Shown piece by piece: positions 55,193-64,000 of a DNA stretch of 64,000 nucleotides (position 1 is the first letter of the stretch; the number at the start of each line of letters is the position of its first letter). Below the pieces are notes generated by a model. That model was not told the DNA's origin and did no database searches. It was given only the letters and a program-made list of their open reading frames with translations. The DNA comes from Diphasiastrum complanatum (taxonomy: Eukaryota > Streptophyta > Lycopodiopsida > Lycopodiales > Lycopodiaceae). The stretch spans positions 29,748,107 through 29,812,106 of the forward strand of contig CM055094.1 of the NCBI GenBank assembly GCA_029204225.1, read 5' to 3'. The position numbers were made by a program, and so were the translations under genes.

Positions 55193-55943
55193 TGAAGTCA
55201 TGTAAAGTGGAGATAAATAAAAGTGATGAGCAAAAAATGTTGCTTCTCTCTCACTATAGGATCCAATAATGGTGTGCTACCATCTCCTATGCCAGATCTT
55301 GCAACAAACTGTGAGATGATTCTCACTAGCTATCTCAATCTCTCCAAAACTAGATCTACTTCACATCAAATGATGGAGTATGGGCAAAGTTAGGATCAAA
55401 CACTCTTAGCACATGTGAGATACACTAAGAGACCAAATTTGACTCAAATACAATGATATTGCATGAAACAAAATGGCTAAGATCTCAAAACAGTGCGTAG
55501 ATCACATATAGATGAGATTGGTAAGCATTCAACTATGATTTTGGTTCAAACAAGCAATCTCTTGACCAAACCAAATGTGTCCACCCAGGTCCAAGTGCCC
55601 TACCTAACCCTCTTCAAAAGCTTATAACTTTTGATTGGCACAACCAAATGAATGAAAATGATTGCATCAGAAACTAGACAAAAATAACTTCAAAATAAGC
55701 TATCTAGCAAGATTTTTGGATCAACCATGAAAGGGAACTCCCAAACTGAAATCGGATGTTCCTCACATGTGTCTGAGCACCTGATTCCATACAGTACCAG
55801 GTCAGACCCAATCACTGTCCTATTGATATCTTTTGATCCGAAATTGGACAAGATAGCTAGGAAAATGGATCTTGACAATTTCTAGCTCAAGATTGATGAA
55901 TAGTTTTCACTCAAATGGATCAAAATGCATGGTAACCTTAGGT

Positions 55944-55957
55944 AGGCTCTGATACCA
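55944..55957 (-). promoter_or_regulatory. CopE primer-binding site
   Basis: The minus strand reads TGGTATCAGAGCC directly after the LTR end GAAATCAACA. Confidence 0.85.
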
Positions 55958-56727
55958 TGTTGATTTCACACGTGTGGATTGTCCACAACATGTACTTGTA
56001 AGGTGTGTAGATGCACCAAGATCAAGACTAGATTGAGATTCAAGATCAATCTTAGATCCTATGGAAAAAACACACTACTACATGCATTCAATCACTTCCA
56101 ACTCTCACTCACACGTGTGGTAAGTATTAAAAAATTATTCTAAGTAAAAACAAGCTGCTCTCCTTGGGTAGAGAGAGACATGAGCTCTCGGGTAGAGAGA
56201 GAAAGCTAGAAATCCAATAACACTCAAAATCCACACAATCACCAAATCAATTAGGTCCAAATGAGGAGTACAATGATACTAGTAGATCCACGAGCTACCA
56301 CTATGCTTAACTATGATTGGACCACACTTTGCCACCTCTTAATCCTATTGGACCATTCATGCATGCACCTCTAAATTCTATTGGACCACTCATGGTTCCA
56401 CCTCTAAATCCTATTGGACCTCTTAAACTTCAATAAACAAAAGCATTACACTTGTCTACACTCTAGTTGGCACAAGTTTGGCCTCCTACTCTATTTTGGC
56501 TCAATAGTGGCATTACAAAATGGATAATTTGTCATCTATGCCAAATTTGACCCTATCAACATCCTACACCTAAATGCTTGACTATGAATTCTATGAGACC
56601 CCTATATCAAACATTTTTATTTACTTTACAATTCTCCACACGTGGGAACATCCTCCACACATGTGAGATTCACTTACAAACTTCTATCATAAAAAATACC
56701 AAGCTAGATTTTTGCCAATTTCTCACA
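55958..56727 (-). repeat. CopE 5' LTR
   Basis: 770 bp; the minus strand starts TGTGAGAAATTGG and ends GTGAAATCAACA. It contains the palindrome CACACGTGTG twice (55967-55976 and 56110-56119). It matches the solo LTR at 35719-36536. Confidence 0.9.
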
Positions 56728-58005
56728 CTGATGTCATAAAATGACATGCAATTGCATGAGCTGAGTACATGATGGATGTGTTTGTAGATACAATGTGTGC
56801 TCTAGCCAAATGAATATGATTTTGAGTGTTGAAATAGTTATACTCTTGAAACCAACTTTGATGGTTGGTCATATATTGGGTAGTCATGTTGGAAAACAAT
56901 AAATATGCAGCACTTTGTCAACACATCTACCTATTTTGATATTGCTATGAAATAATATTCTAGAATTGTGAAACTGAAAGCTAATTCAGAGTTCAAAAAA
57001 ATTCATACATCTATTTAGAATATAGATAATTAAAAATAGAAAATAAGAATTGAAACCAGACAATCATTAGAGGAGTTCCAAGGCCCAAAAGGGCTGTCTA
57101 AGAAATGCCACATAAGAGAGAGAAATCGTCGGATTTTAAAACTTCAACCCAATTTTTGGTCTGCCTGCACAACTCCGATTACTTGACCTCACTAGTAACG
57201 TGTGTAGTTAACTGGAAGTTAGATAGCCGCAACGCGTGGGTCCATACTTCAAGATTCTATTTTCTACCATTAACTAACATGACTTCTCATGTAAATGCAA
57301 ATCGTATTGGACATCAAAATTTCTTCCATCTACTCATAGCTTTCACATCAAAGGAAAACAGTCTTATTGATCTGAATATCATCCAAGAAACTTTGAATAG
57401 ACTGGATTGAGTGCCAACGTAAATCTAAATTTTTGAAATTCCGAAAATATGGAGTGTGTTGGATCAAAAGGAACGGCAAGGTTATTTCAAACTTTTGCAA
57501 TTCAAACATTTGCAATTTCAACACACATCTAGTGAAAAAGTATTTTGTTCCTAACATATAAAGGAAGAAACATGGAGTGTGCTTGATCAAACTTTTGTAG
57601 TTGAATTTTAATTTTAAATAAGACGAGTTTAATAGCTTGCAAGATATATAACAATTTGGTTTTCTACTAGACTAATCTATCAATTATCAAGATGTCTGAG
57701 TATCATCTCCATACTGATCTTCCTACAGAATATGCTCCACTGTCGAAAAAAAATCTGAAAGGATCCACCTTACTAGCTCACCAAATCATCCATCAGAGGA
57801 TGGGAGACATGAAACATTGTGATCTATGGGTGATGGAAGTTTATATCCAATCGATCCAAGCTCGATGCAACATCCAAATTTTAGATCAGACACAACTCAT
57901 ACTGTGTTTGTGTGAAGGACACAATGGTCTATTGGATTATTGTGAAAGATTGAAAAGTTATGGCATTAGTAATTCAATAAAAAAAATACATTGTTTGGAA
58001 AATAT
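56728..58005. other. No recognisable gene
   Basis: 1.3 kb of AT-rich DNA between CopE and CopF. The frames at 57105-57410 and 57692-58096 lack motifs; the latter runs into the CopF LTR, so it is a chance frame. Confidence 0.4.
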
Positions 58006-58696
58006 TGTGAAAAGTACAGTACTAAGAACCATAAATGGATCTTTGAATGATCCACAAGGTGATTGTATGCTTGTTAAAAAATCTATCAGAAACTAGTCAT
58101 TAGAAAACAAGATCTAGTTTAGCAACTTGATAGGAAACAAGTAGAGACAATCAAAGCATTGATCAAATAGTCTAATCCAACTCCACACGTGTGGAAATAA
58201 GGCTGTAGTACGGCCTGTAGACAGTGTTTACAAAGTGCCAAAGCTGGGTTTCATTGGAAAAATAGAGTAATCACCACACAATGAGAGGAAACTCGAGTTT
58301 CTCCTTGAGGCTCCAAAAAGTTTCTATCTTCTCACTATGGAGAATGGAAATACATAGTAAAACACACTTCCTTTGCAAAGTTAGTTGAAAATCCAGCATG
58401 TAATAAGGAAGTAGACTCCACTTTCTTGCCGTAATGTGAAAAGCCTAGCCTAGATCCAAGAGTCATGCTTGGTAGGTGCATGGTAGGTACAAATCTCATC
58501 ATAAATCATGGTCTAGATCCTACAAAGTAGGAATCACTACCAAATAGACCTAACCACTAATCTTGACTCGTGGTAACCTACTTTAGGTGTGTATGTACAA
58601 GTGGCACTTTGGCCATTCAAGTAACCAACAAACAATATTGACAAAATGTACAATATTCTACATGGCTAGATTTGCCAATGTAGGCAATTTTTCACA
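58006..58696 (-). repeat. CopF 3' LTR
   Basis: 691 bp with 8-bp inverted ends (TGTGAAAA/TTTTCACA). It contains the G-box palindrome CACACGTGTG at 58184-58193. The polypurine tract TTGAGGAGGAG (minus) lies at 58697-58707. Confidence 0.97.
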
Positions 58697-59185
58697 CTCC
58701 TCCTCAAATCTAGCCTTGGAGATCACAATGCTTTTATCAATAACTCCAATTGAAGATCTAAGCTTGACAAATGAATCTTTAGGTAAAGGTTTAGTAAACA
58801 AATCAGCCAAGCAACTTGATGATGGCACGTGTTGGAGCTTGATCGCTTTAGCTTGCACTTTTTCCCTCACGAAATGATGAGCAATTTCGATGTGTTTGCT
58901 CTTTGCATGGAATGTAGGATTAGTTGCAAGTGATTGGGCTGATTGGTTGTCACAATAGATGATAGGGATCTCCTCCTCCATGACATGAAGCTCCACCAAT
59001 AGCCTTTTGAGCCACAAGACCTCCTTGCATGTTGATGTCAAGGCCTTGTATTCGGATTCTATGGAAGATAGGGAGATGGTATCTTGCTTTTTGGAAAGCC
59101 ATGATACTACTCCATCACATAGAAAGGTGGCAAAGGAACTTGTTGATCTTCTATCCACTTTGTCACCTGCAAAATCCTGAGTCAC
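58658..59185 (-). pseudogene. CopF RNase H, C-terminal part
   Basis: Continuation of pol after a 1-bp insertion at about 59172 (DSG/DFAGD). It reads DFAGDKVDRRSTSSFATFLC, TISLSSIESEYKALTSTCKE, YCDNQSAQSLATNPTFHAKS and CLADLFTKPLPKDSF; the stop lies in the LTR. Complete apart from the frameshift. Confidence 0.9.
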
Positions 59186-62072
59186 TATAGGCTCTTAGGC
59201 CAAGATTAGTTCCTCTATACAAAATAGCAAAATTCTTAGTGAATGAAATGTATCTAAGAACTCTTTTGGCCATCTTCCAATGTGAAACTAGAGGACTTTG
59301 CATGAATTGGCTTAAATTTCTAGCACTATAACTAAGATCAGGTCTAGTTATAGTTAAATAGATCAAGGAGCCAATAAGCCTTCTATATAATGTGATGTCC
59401 TCAAAGGATGATTCATCACAACCAATAGATGCTTTTACATGTTGCTCCATTGGTGTCTCAATGCCTTTACAATTCTTCATTCCAAATCTATCTAGGATGG
59501 ATGTAGCATATTTAGATTGACAAATGAAGCTAAAATCACATCCTCTAATAACCTCTATTCCAAGAATGAAGCTCAATAGGCCAAGATCTACCATCTTAAA
59601 GTCTTTTGCTAAAGCAATTTTTACATCTCTAATTCCATCTAGATCATTACCACTCAAGATAATGTCATCTACATACAAAACAAGAATAATGATCATGCCA
59701 TCATGAAAACTTATATACAATGATGGATCATAGGCACTCATTACAAAATTGATGGAAATGAGAAAAGAGTTTAGCCTAGAGTACCATGCTCTAGGTGCTT
59801 GCTTGAGCCCATAAAGGCTCTTCTTCAAAAAACACACCTTTCCTTCATGCTTTGCCTTGATGAAGCCCTCGGGTTGCCTCATGTAGATCTCTTCCTCCAA
59901 ATAACCATTGAGGAATGCATTTGTGAAGTCAAGTTGGAATAGCTCCCAATTGAAGGTTGTAGCAAGACTAATGATCAACCTGATAGTAACAAGCTTAGCC
60001 ACAGGAGCAAAAGTCTCAGCATAGTCAATGCCTTTGGTTTGTAAAAAACCTTTGGCAACAAGCCTAGCTTTATGCTTGCTTATTGATCCATCTCGATTAT
60101 ACTTCAATCTAAACACCCACTTGCAATCAAGAGGTTTCTTCCCTTGAGGAAGATCCACAAGATCCCAACTATGATTCTCAATAAGAGCATCATACTCTAC
60201 TTGCATAGCATCCATCCAACTTTTAGACTTACAAGCATCTTCATAGCATGTTGGCTCATCTAACATTGAAGTAAGAAAGGTGTAAGATGTGAAAGATGAT
60301 AAGCCTTCCCTTTGATCACCTTGACCATCATAGGTGAGCCTCAATGGCTCGGATCTTGCCCTTGTAGATCTTCTTGGAGTTCTTGGAGTTCTTGCATCTT
60401 GAGGTGGATCCTCAAGTTCTTCTTCACTTGGAAGATCCTCCTCCATCCTAGCATGATCCTTGGCATCAAGATGATTAGTAGCATTATCATCCAAATCACA
60501 AGCATGTCCTTCATAAAAAATAACATCCCTACTCACTATCACCTTGCTAGTGATGGGATTGAAGACTTTATAAGCTTTGCTATTCTCACCATATCCCACA
60601 AAGATGCCTTTGATGGATGTTGCATCATCCTTCCTTCTCTTATCCAAGGATTGGTGTACATAGCAAGTGGATCCAAAAACTTTGAGATCTTTGAGATTGG
60701 GCTTCTCTCCAAATAGAGCTTCAAATGGTGTGATTCCTCCAATGGCTTGGTTTGGCAATCTATTGCACAAATAGTTAGCACAAGTTATTGCTTCACCCCA
60801 AAATGGTTTCGATAGAGAAGCATCTAGCCTTAAGGCCTTAGCACACTCACAAAGAGATCTATTTCTTCTCTCACTCACTCCATTTTGTTGAGGGGTGTAT
60901 GGACATGACAACTCCCTCTTTATGCCATTAGAAATACAAAAGTCAATCAACTTATTGGAGACATATTCACCTCCATTATCACTCCTTAATACCTTAATCT
61001 TGGTACTAAGTTGATTTTCTACCAAAGTCTTGAACTTTACAAAAGAATCAAACACCATTGATTTGCTAGACAAGAGGTACATCCAACAAAATCTAGAATA
61101 GTCATCAATGAAGACTACATAGTACTTGGCACCACCATTAGACTCATGTGAAAAACTATGAACATCCGAATGGATGAGTTCAAGAGGAGAGTTTGATCTT
61201 GATGTAGATCTTGAGAAGGGTAGCTTGTGAGCCTTTGAGAGACTGCATGCTTCAGATCTCTTCCCACACTTTGACAAATGCTTGGGGAGTCCAACTGCAA
61301 GCTCCTTTGTAGCCATAGATTCCATGGCTTTGTAGTTGGGGTGGCCCAACCTTTTGTGCCACAGTTCCACCTTTGATAGCTCCACCTTTGCCAAGTTAAC
61401 ACTCTCCACTGCAATATTAGCATCAAGCTTAAATAATCTACCTTGCTTAAAGCCTTTGGCTATACATTCATCATTTCTAAGGATGGAACAAACTCCATGC
61501 TTAAATTGTACATCTAGGCCATTATCCATTAACTGGCCAACACTAAGCAAATTCTTGGTTAACTTAGGAACATAAAGAACATTATCTAGATTCATCCTTT
61601 TGGATGATCCCACATACAAGGGAATTGTTCCTATTCCACTTATCTTACATTCTTGACTACTTGCAGTATAGATTGATCTATTTAAGTCATTGTAAGAAAG
61701 TAAGGTGGAGAATATGTCCTTTTGATATGTCATGTGGGAACTTGCCCCACTATCAATCCACCAAGAATCATTGGTGTTGCTTTTGGATGATGGTGGTTTG
61801 TTGGAAACCATCAAGGATGACTCTTCATCTTCCTCTTCCTCCTGATGTGCAATGTTGCTTTGTTTGCTCTCTTGTGCCTTCTTCTTCTTGAGACATTCTG
61901 ATGTAAAATGTCCTTTCTTTCCACAGAAAAAACATTTGTACTTGGACTTGTCTTTGAACTTGCCCTTTGAGCTTGAAGCCTCATCCTCCTCCTTGGTCTC
62001 CTTGAAGTGCTTCTTCTTGCCATTGGTCTTCTTCTTGCTTTTGAATGAGAAATTAGCTTTCTCATCACCATT
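59163..62072 (-). CDS. CopF pol: zinc knuckle, protease, integrase, reverse transcriptase
   Basis: Open frame of about 970 codons on the minus strand from just after a TAG (62070-62072) to 59163. Domains in order: lysine-rich stretch and CCHC knuckle CFFCGKKGHFTSEC (61893-61934); aspartic protease WWIDSGASSHM (about 61730-61765); GAG-pre-integrase LWHKRLGHPNYKAMESMATK; integrase with catalytic D,D,E in LIHSDVHSF, VLRSDNGGEYVSNK and PQQNGVSERRNRSLCE; reverse transcriptase with CKWVFRLKYNRDGSISKHKA, FNWELFQLDFTNAFLNGYLE, YGLKQAPRAWYSRLN and VLYVDDIILSGND (YVDD at 59665-59676); and the RNase H start (KRVLRYISFTKNFAILYRGT). The previous in-frame methionine at 61814 is only internal; translation would normally start in gag. 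All catalytic residues I can see are intact, so this is the best-preserved pol in the window. Confidence 0.93.
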   Translation of the reverse strand, partial: NGDEKANFSFKSKKKTNGKKKHFKETKEEDEASSSKGKFKDKSKYKCFFCGKKGHFTSECLKKKKAQESKQSNIAHQEEEEDEESSLMVSNKPPSSKSNTNDSWWIDSGASSHMTYQKDIFSTLLSYNDLNRSIYTASSQECKISGIGTIPLYVGSSKRMNLDNVLYVPKLTKNLLSVGQLMDNGLDVQFKHGVCSILRNDECIAKGFKQGRLFKLDANIAVESVNLAKVELSKVELWHKRLGHPNYKAMESMATKELAVGLPKHLSKCGKRSEACSLSKAHKLPFSRSTSRSNSPLELIHSDVHSFSHESNGGAKYYVVFIDDYSRFCWMYLLSSKSMVFDSFVKFKTLVENQLSTKIKVLRSDNGGEYVSNKLIDFCISNGIKRELSCPYTPQQNGVSERRNRSLCECAKALRLDASLSKPFWGEAITCANYLCNRLPNQAIGGITPFEALFGEKPNLKDLKVFGSTCYVHQSLDKRRKDDATSIKGIFVGYGENSKAYKVFNPITSKVIVSRDVIFYEGHACDLDDNATNHLDAKDHARMEEDLPSEEELEDPPQDARTPRTPRRSTRARSEPLRLTYDGQGDQREGLSSFTSYTFLTSMLDEPTCYEDACKSKSWMDAMQVEYDALIENHSWDLVDLPQGKKPLDCKWVFRLKYNRDGSISKHKARLVAKGFLQTKGIDYAETFAPVAKLVTIRLIISLATTFNWELFQLDFTNAFLNGYLEEEIYMRQPEGFIKAKHEGKVCFLKKSLYGLKQAPRAWYSRLNSFLISINFVMSAYDPSLYISFHDGMIIILVLYVDDIILSGNDLDGIRDVKIALAKDFKMVDLGLLSFILGIEVIRGCDFSFICQSKYATSILDRFGMKNCKGIETPMEQHVKASIGCDESSFEDITLYRRLIGSLIYLTITRPDLSYSARNLSQFMQSPLVSHWKMAKRVLRYISFTKNFAILYRGTNLGLRAYSDSGFCR

Positions 62073-62680
62073 CTACAGAGAAATAGCATTCATTCTTGCA
62101 TTGGTATGCAACATCCTACACTCTTCAGCTACTAATACACTATGTAGGTTTTCTATAGTAGGCAAAGTGTCTTGGATTGCAAAGCTTTGGACCAAATTTG
62201 TAAAGCCACTCCCTAGACCATTTAGGACAATCTGAACAAGCTCACTATCTTGAATCTTCTCTCCAATGAAAGCTAACTCCCTATTAAGAGACTTGATTCT
62301 TAGCACATAATCTTGTGCATTCTCATCACTCCTCTTCATGCTTTGTAGAATCTGATTCCTAAGCATGAGAACCCTCGAAGTGTTACTAGACTCATGGATA
62401 GATTTTAAGATTCTCAAGCCTCTTTGGCACTCTTACATGATGATACTTCCCTTAAAAGATCATTGCTTACATTTATCTTAATACAGTGAAGTGCAAGCCT
62501 AGACCTCTTCTTGTATCTCACTAATTCCTATGCACCTAGAGGTTCATCTTCATCATCTATTAGAAACTCACAAAGATCCTGGAGCACCATTAGTGACTCC
62601 ATCCTCACTTTCCAAATAGCATAATTGGTAGAATTTAACCTCTCACTAGCTTCTAGAAGGTAGGCTCCCACTGATCCCAT
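62073..62680 (-). pseudogene. CopF gag with a stop and a frameshift
   Basis: ATG at 62680: MGSVGAYLLEASERLNSTNY, IWKVRMESLMVLQDLCEFLI, a TAG at 62528-62530, then ALHCIKINVSNDLLREVSSC, a 1-bp deletion at about 62415 (tryptophan codon turned into TGA), and an intact part RILKSIHESSNTSRVLMLRN to RMLHTNARMNAISL, ending at a second TAG (62070). The last stop is in frame with pol. The gag product would be truncated, so this copy cannot supply its own particles. Confidence 0.9.
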
Positions 62681-63297
62681 CTTACTAGCAAGATTCTACA
62701 CACAAGATATAGATTTGTTTGGACCTGAAACTCACAAAGGTTTCTAACTTGCAGTGTTTCACTCAAATGTTGACTTCTAATCCAACAGATGGATTTGTAA
62801 TCACAGTTCTATCACTCCCTCACAAGCTGGAATGAAGATAAGATGAGATGAAAACTACACTCAAGCAAATCTTGCCAATCTTGGCTATTCTTGGACAAAA
62901 ACTGACTCTATCTCTCTCATTCACTTTGATGTACTTTCAAGACCTGGTTTCCACTTTAAGAAGGTCTGAAATCAGCCTAGATTAATTAGTTTTCATGAAA
63001 CAAATTCAAAACTAATCAATGGCAAGTGATCTTGGTAGCTATCCTAGGATTTGCACCAAAAATTACATCAAACTGACACCATATGAATTTTCTATGATCC
63101 AATGAATATGGGTTATTAAATGCTGGTTCAGAGATGCCTACACGTGTGAACAGTACGGATTTTGATCCTGAAAAAGTTTGGGATCAAATCCCCTCACCAA
63201 AACCTGGATACCAGCTCGCCCTTCCAATACTAGCTTTTTGCACCAAAACCTGCTAAAACTGGATTAGATTCCAACACAGATCAATGGCCTTGTACTT
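62681..63297 (-). other. CopF untranslated leader
   Basis: About 620 bp between primer site and gag ATG, no ORF, one 'acacgtgt' element at about 63140. Confidence 0.7.
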
Positions 63298-63310
63298 GGC
63301 TCTGATACCA
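63298..63310 (-). promoter_or_regulatory. CopF primer-binding site
   Basis: The minus strand reads TGGTATCAGAGCC, the standard initiator-methionine tRNA primer site of plant Copia elements, directly after the LTR. Confidence 0.95.
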
Positions 63311-64000
63311 TGTGAAAAGTACAGTACTAAGGACCATAAATGGATCTTTGAATGATCCACAAGGTGATTGTATGCTTGTTAAACAATCTATCAGAAACTA
63401 GTCATCAGAAAACAAAATCTAGTTTAGCAGCTTGATAGGAAACAAGTAGAGACAATCAAAGCATTGATCAAATAGTCTAATCCAACTCCACACGTGTGGA
63501 AATAAGGCTGTAGTATGGCCTGTAGACAGTGTTTACAAAGTGCCAAAGCTGGGTTTCATTGGAAAAATAGAGTAATCACCATACAATGAGAGGAAACTCG
63601 AGTTTCTCCTTGAGGCTCCAAAAAGTTTCTATCTTCTCACTATGGAGAATGGAAATACATAGTAAAACACACTTCCTTTGCAAAGTTAGGTGAAAATCCA
63701 GCATGTAATAAGGAAGTAGACTCCACTTTCTTGCCCTAATGTGAAAACCCTAGCCTAGATCCAAGAGTCATGCTTGGTAGGTGCATGGTAGGTACAAATC
63801 TCATCATAAATCATGGTCTAGATCCTACAAAGTAGGAATCACTACCAAATAGACACAACCACTCCTCTTGACTCGTGGTAACCTACTTTAGGTGTGTATG
63901 TACAAGTGGCACTTTGGCCATTCAAGTAACCAACAAACAATATTGACAAAATGTACAATATTCTACATGGCTAGATTTGCCAATGTAGGCAATTTTTCAC
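63311..64000 (-). repeat. CopF 5' LTR (cut one base short by the window)
   Basis: 690 of 691 bp; partner of 58006-58696. G-box palindrome CACACGTGTG at 63489-63498. Confidence 0.97.

Larger units (their letters stand above)
53380..56727 (-). mobile_element. CopE: internally deleted Ty1/Copia element
   Basis: Minus-strand element with a full 5' LTR (55958-56727, 770 bp), primer site, gag, zinc knuckle, protease and the start of integrase. It then jumps directly to the last 65 bp of the 3' LTR (53380-53444), so RT, RNase H and most of the 3' LTR are deleted. Flanks ctaat (53375-53379) and ctgat (56728-56732) agree in four of five bases, consistent with an old target duplication. Confidence 0.8.
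58006..64000 (-). mobile_element. CopF: nearly full-length Ty1/Copia element
   Basis: Minus-strand element of about 6.0 kb. 3' LTR 58006-58696 and 5' LTR 63311-64000 (last base lies just beyond the window), both 691 bp, TGTGAAAAATTG...CTTTTCACA, differing at about 13 sites by my count (about 98 % identical). It has the primer site, gag-pol and polypurine tract. Few lesions: one TAG and one frameshift in gag, one TAG between gag and knuckle, one frameshift in RNase H. aatat flanks the 3' LTR at 58001-58005; the other flank is outside the window. Confidence 0.95.

Noticed and set aside
57692-58096. 134-codon plus-strand ORF before CopF
   Set aside because: It has no motif and its last third lies inside the CopF LTR in antisense, so it is a chance frame.

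Overview
The window is nuclear DNA of a land plant, taken from a transposon-rich, AT-rich part of a large genome. The evidence is Ty1/Copia and Ty3/Gypsy LTR elements nested in one another, with methionine-initiator-type (TGGTATCAGAGC) or TGGCGCC-type primer sites. There are also short spliceosomal GT-AG introns and a plant-type metallothionein gene. A ParB-like/methyltransferase-like gene remnant and the form of the metallothionein make me lean towards a seed-free plant (moss, lycophyte or fern), but this is weak inference. I saw no rRNA or tRNA gene, CRISPR array or bacterial-type operon. Element names (CopA to CopF, GypA to GypD) are my own labels.

Layout. 1-2472: CopA, a decayed minus-strand Copia element with an inverted internal block. 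3006-3504: a candidate LTR with a primer site. 5312-about 7200: CopB, the 3' part of a plus-strand Copia element. 8180-about 15803: GypA, a minus-strand Gypsy gag-protease remnant with three zinc knuckles. It is split by GypB (10168-15294), a gag-only LTR element with (CT)n in its LTRs and a 150-bp tandem repeat. 16083-21229: two convergent intron-containing gene remnants, one Ulp1-like (plus) and one RING-like (minus), with minisatellites in the introns of the second. 24145-24919: a complete three-exon metallothionein gene with a TATA box, the best host gene here.

26462-39208 is GypC, a 12.7-kb insertion bounded by LTRs and a perfect 5-bp target duplication (ttaat), sitting inside an older Copia LTR. 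Between its LTRs are a decayed plus-strand pol and a minus-strand block of non-retroviral genes. That block holds a multi-exon ParB-like plus methyltransferase-like pseudogene and an intact FCP1-like phosphatase-fold ORF. Further right are an inverted Gypsy pol fragment, itself split by a solo LTR (perfect TSD gcaat), and a proline-rich ORF just before the polypurine tract.

40138-46639 is CopD, a young Copia element (about 97 % LTR identity). Its reverse transcriptase has been replaced by about 900 bp of unrelated sequence that stays open in frame with the integrase, and a second LTR of another family lies directly after its primer site. 46640-48270 is GypD, a Gypsy remnant. 53380-56727 is CopE, internally deleted. 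58006-64000 is CopF, a nearly full-length minus-strand Copia element whose 5' LTR ends at the window edge; its two LTRs are about 98 % identical. The rest is unassigned AT-rich DNA.

The most interesting candidates are the ParB/methyltransferase-like gene plus FCP1-like ORF carried antisense in GypC, and the reverse-transcriptase replacement in CopD. Gene-family calls come from motifs read by eye, without database searches.
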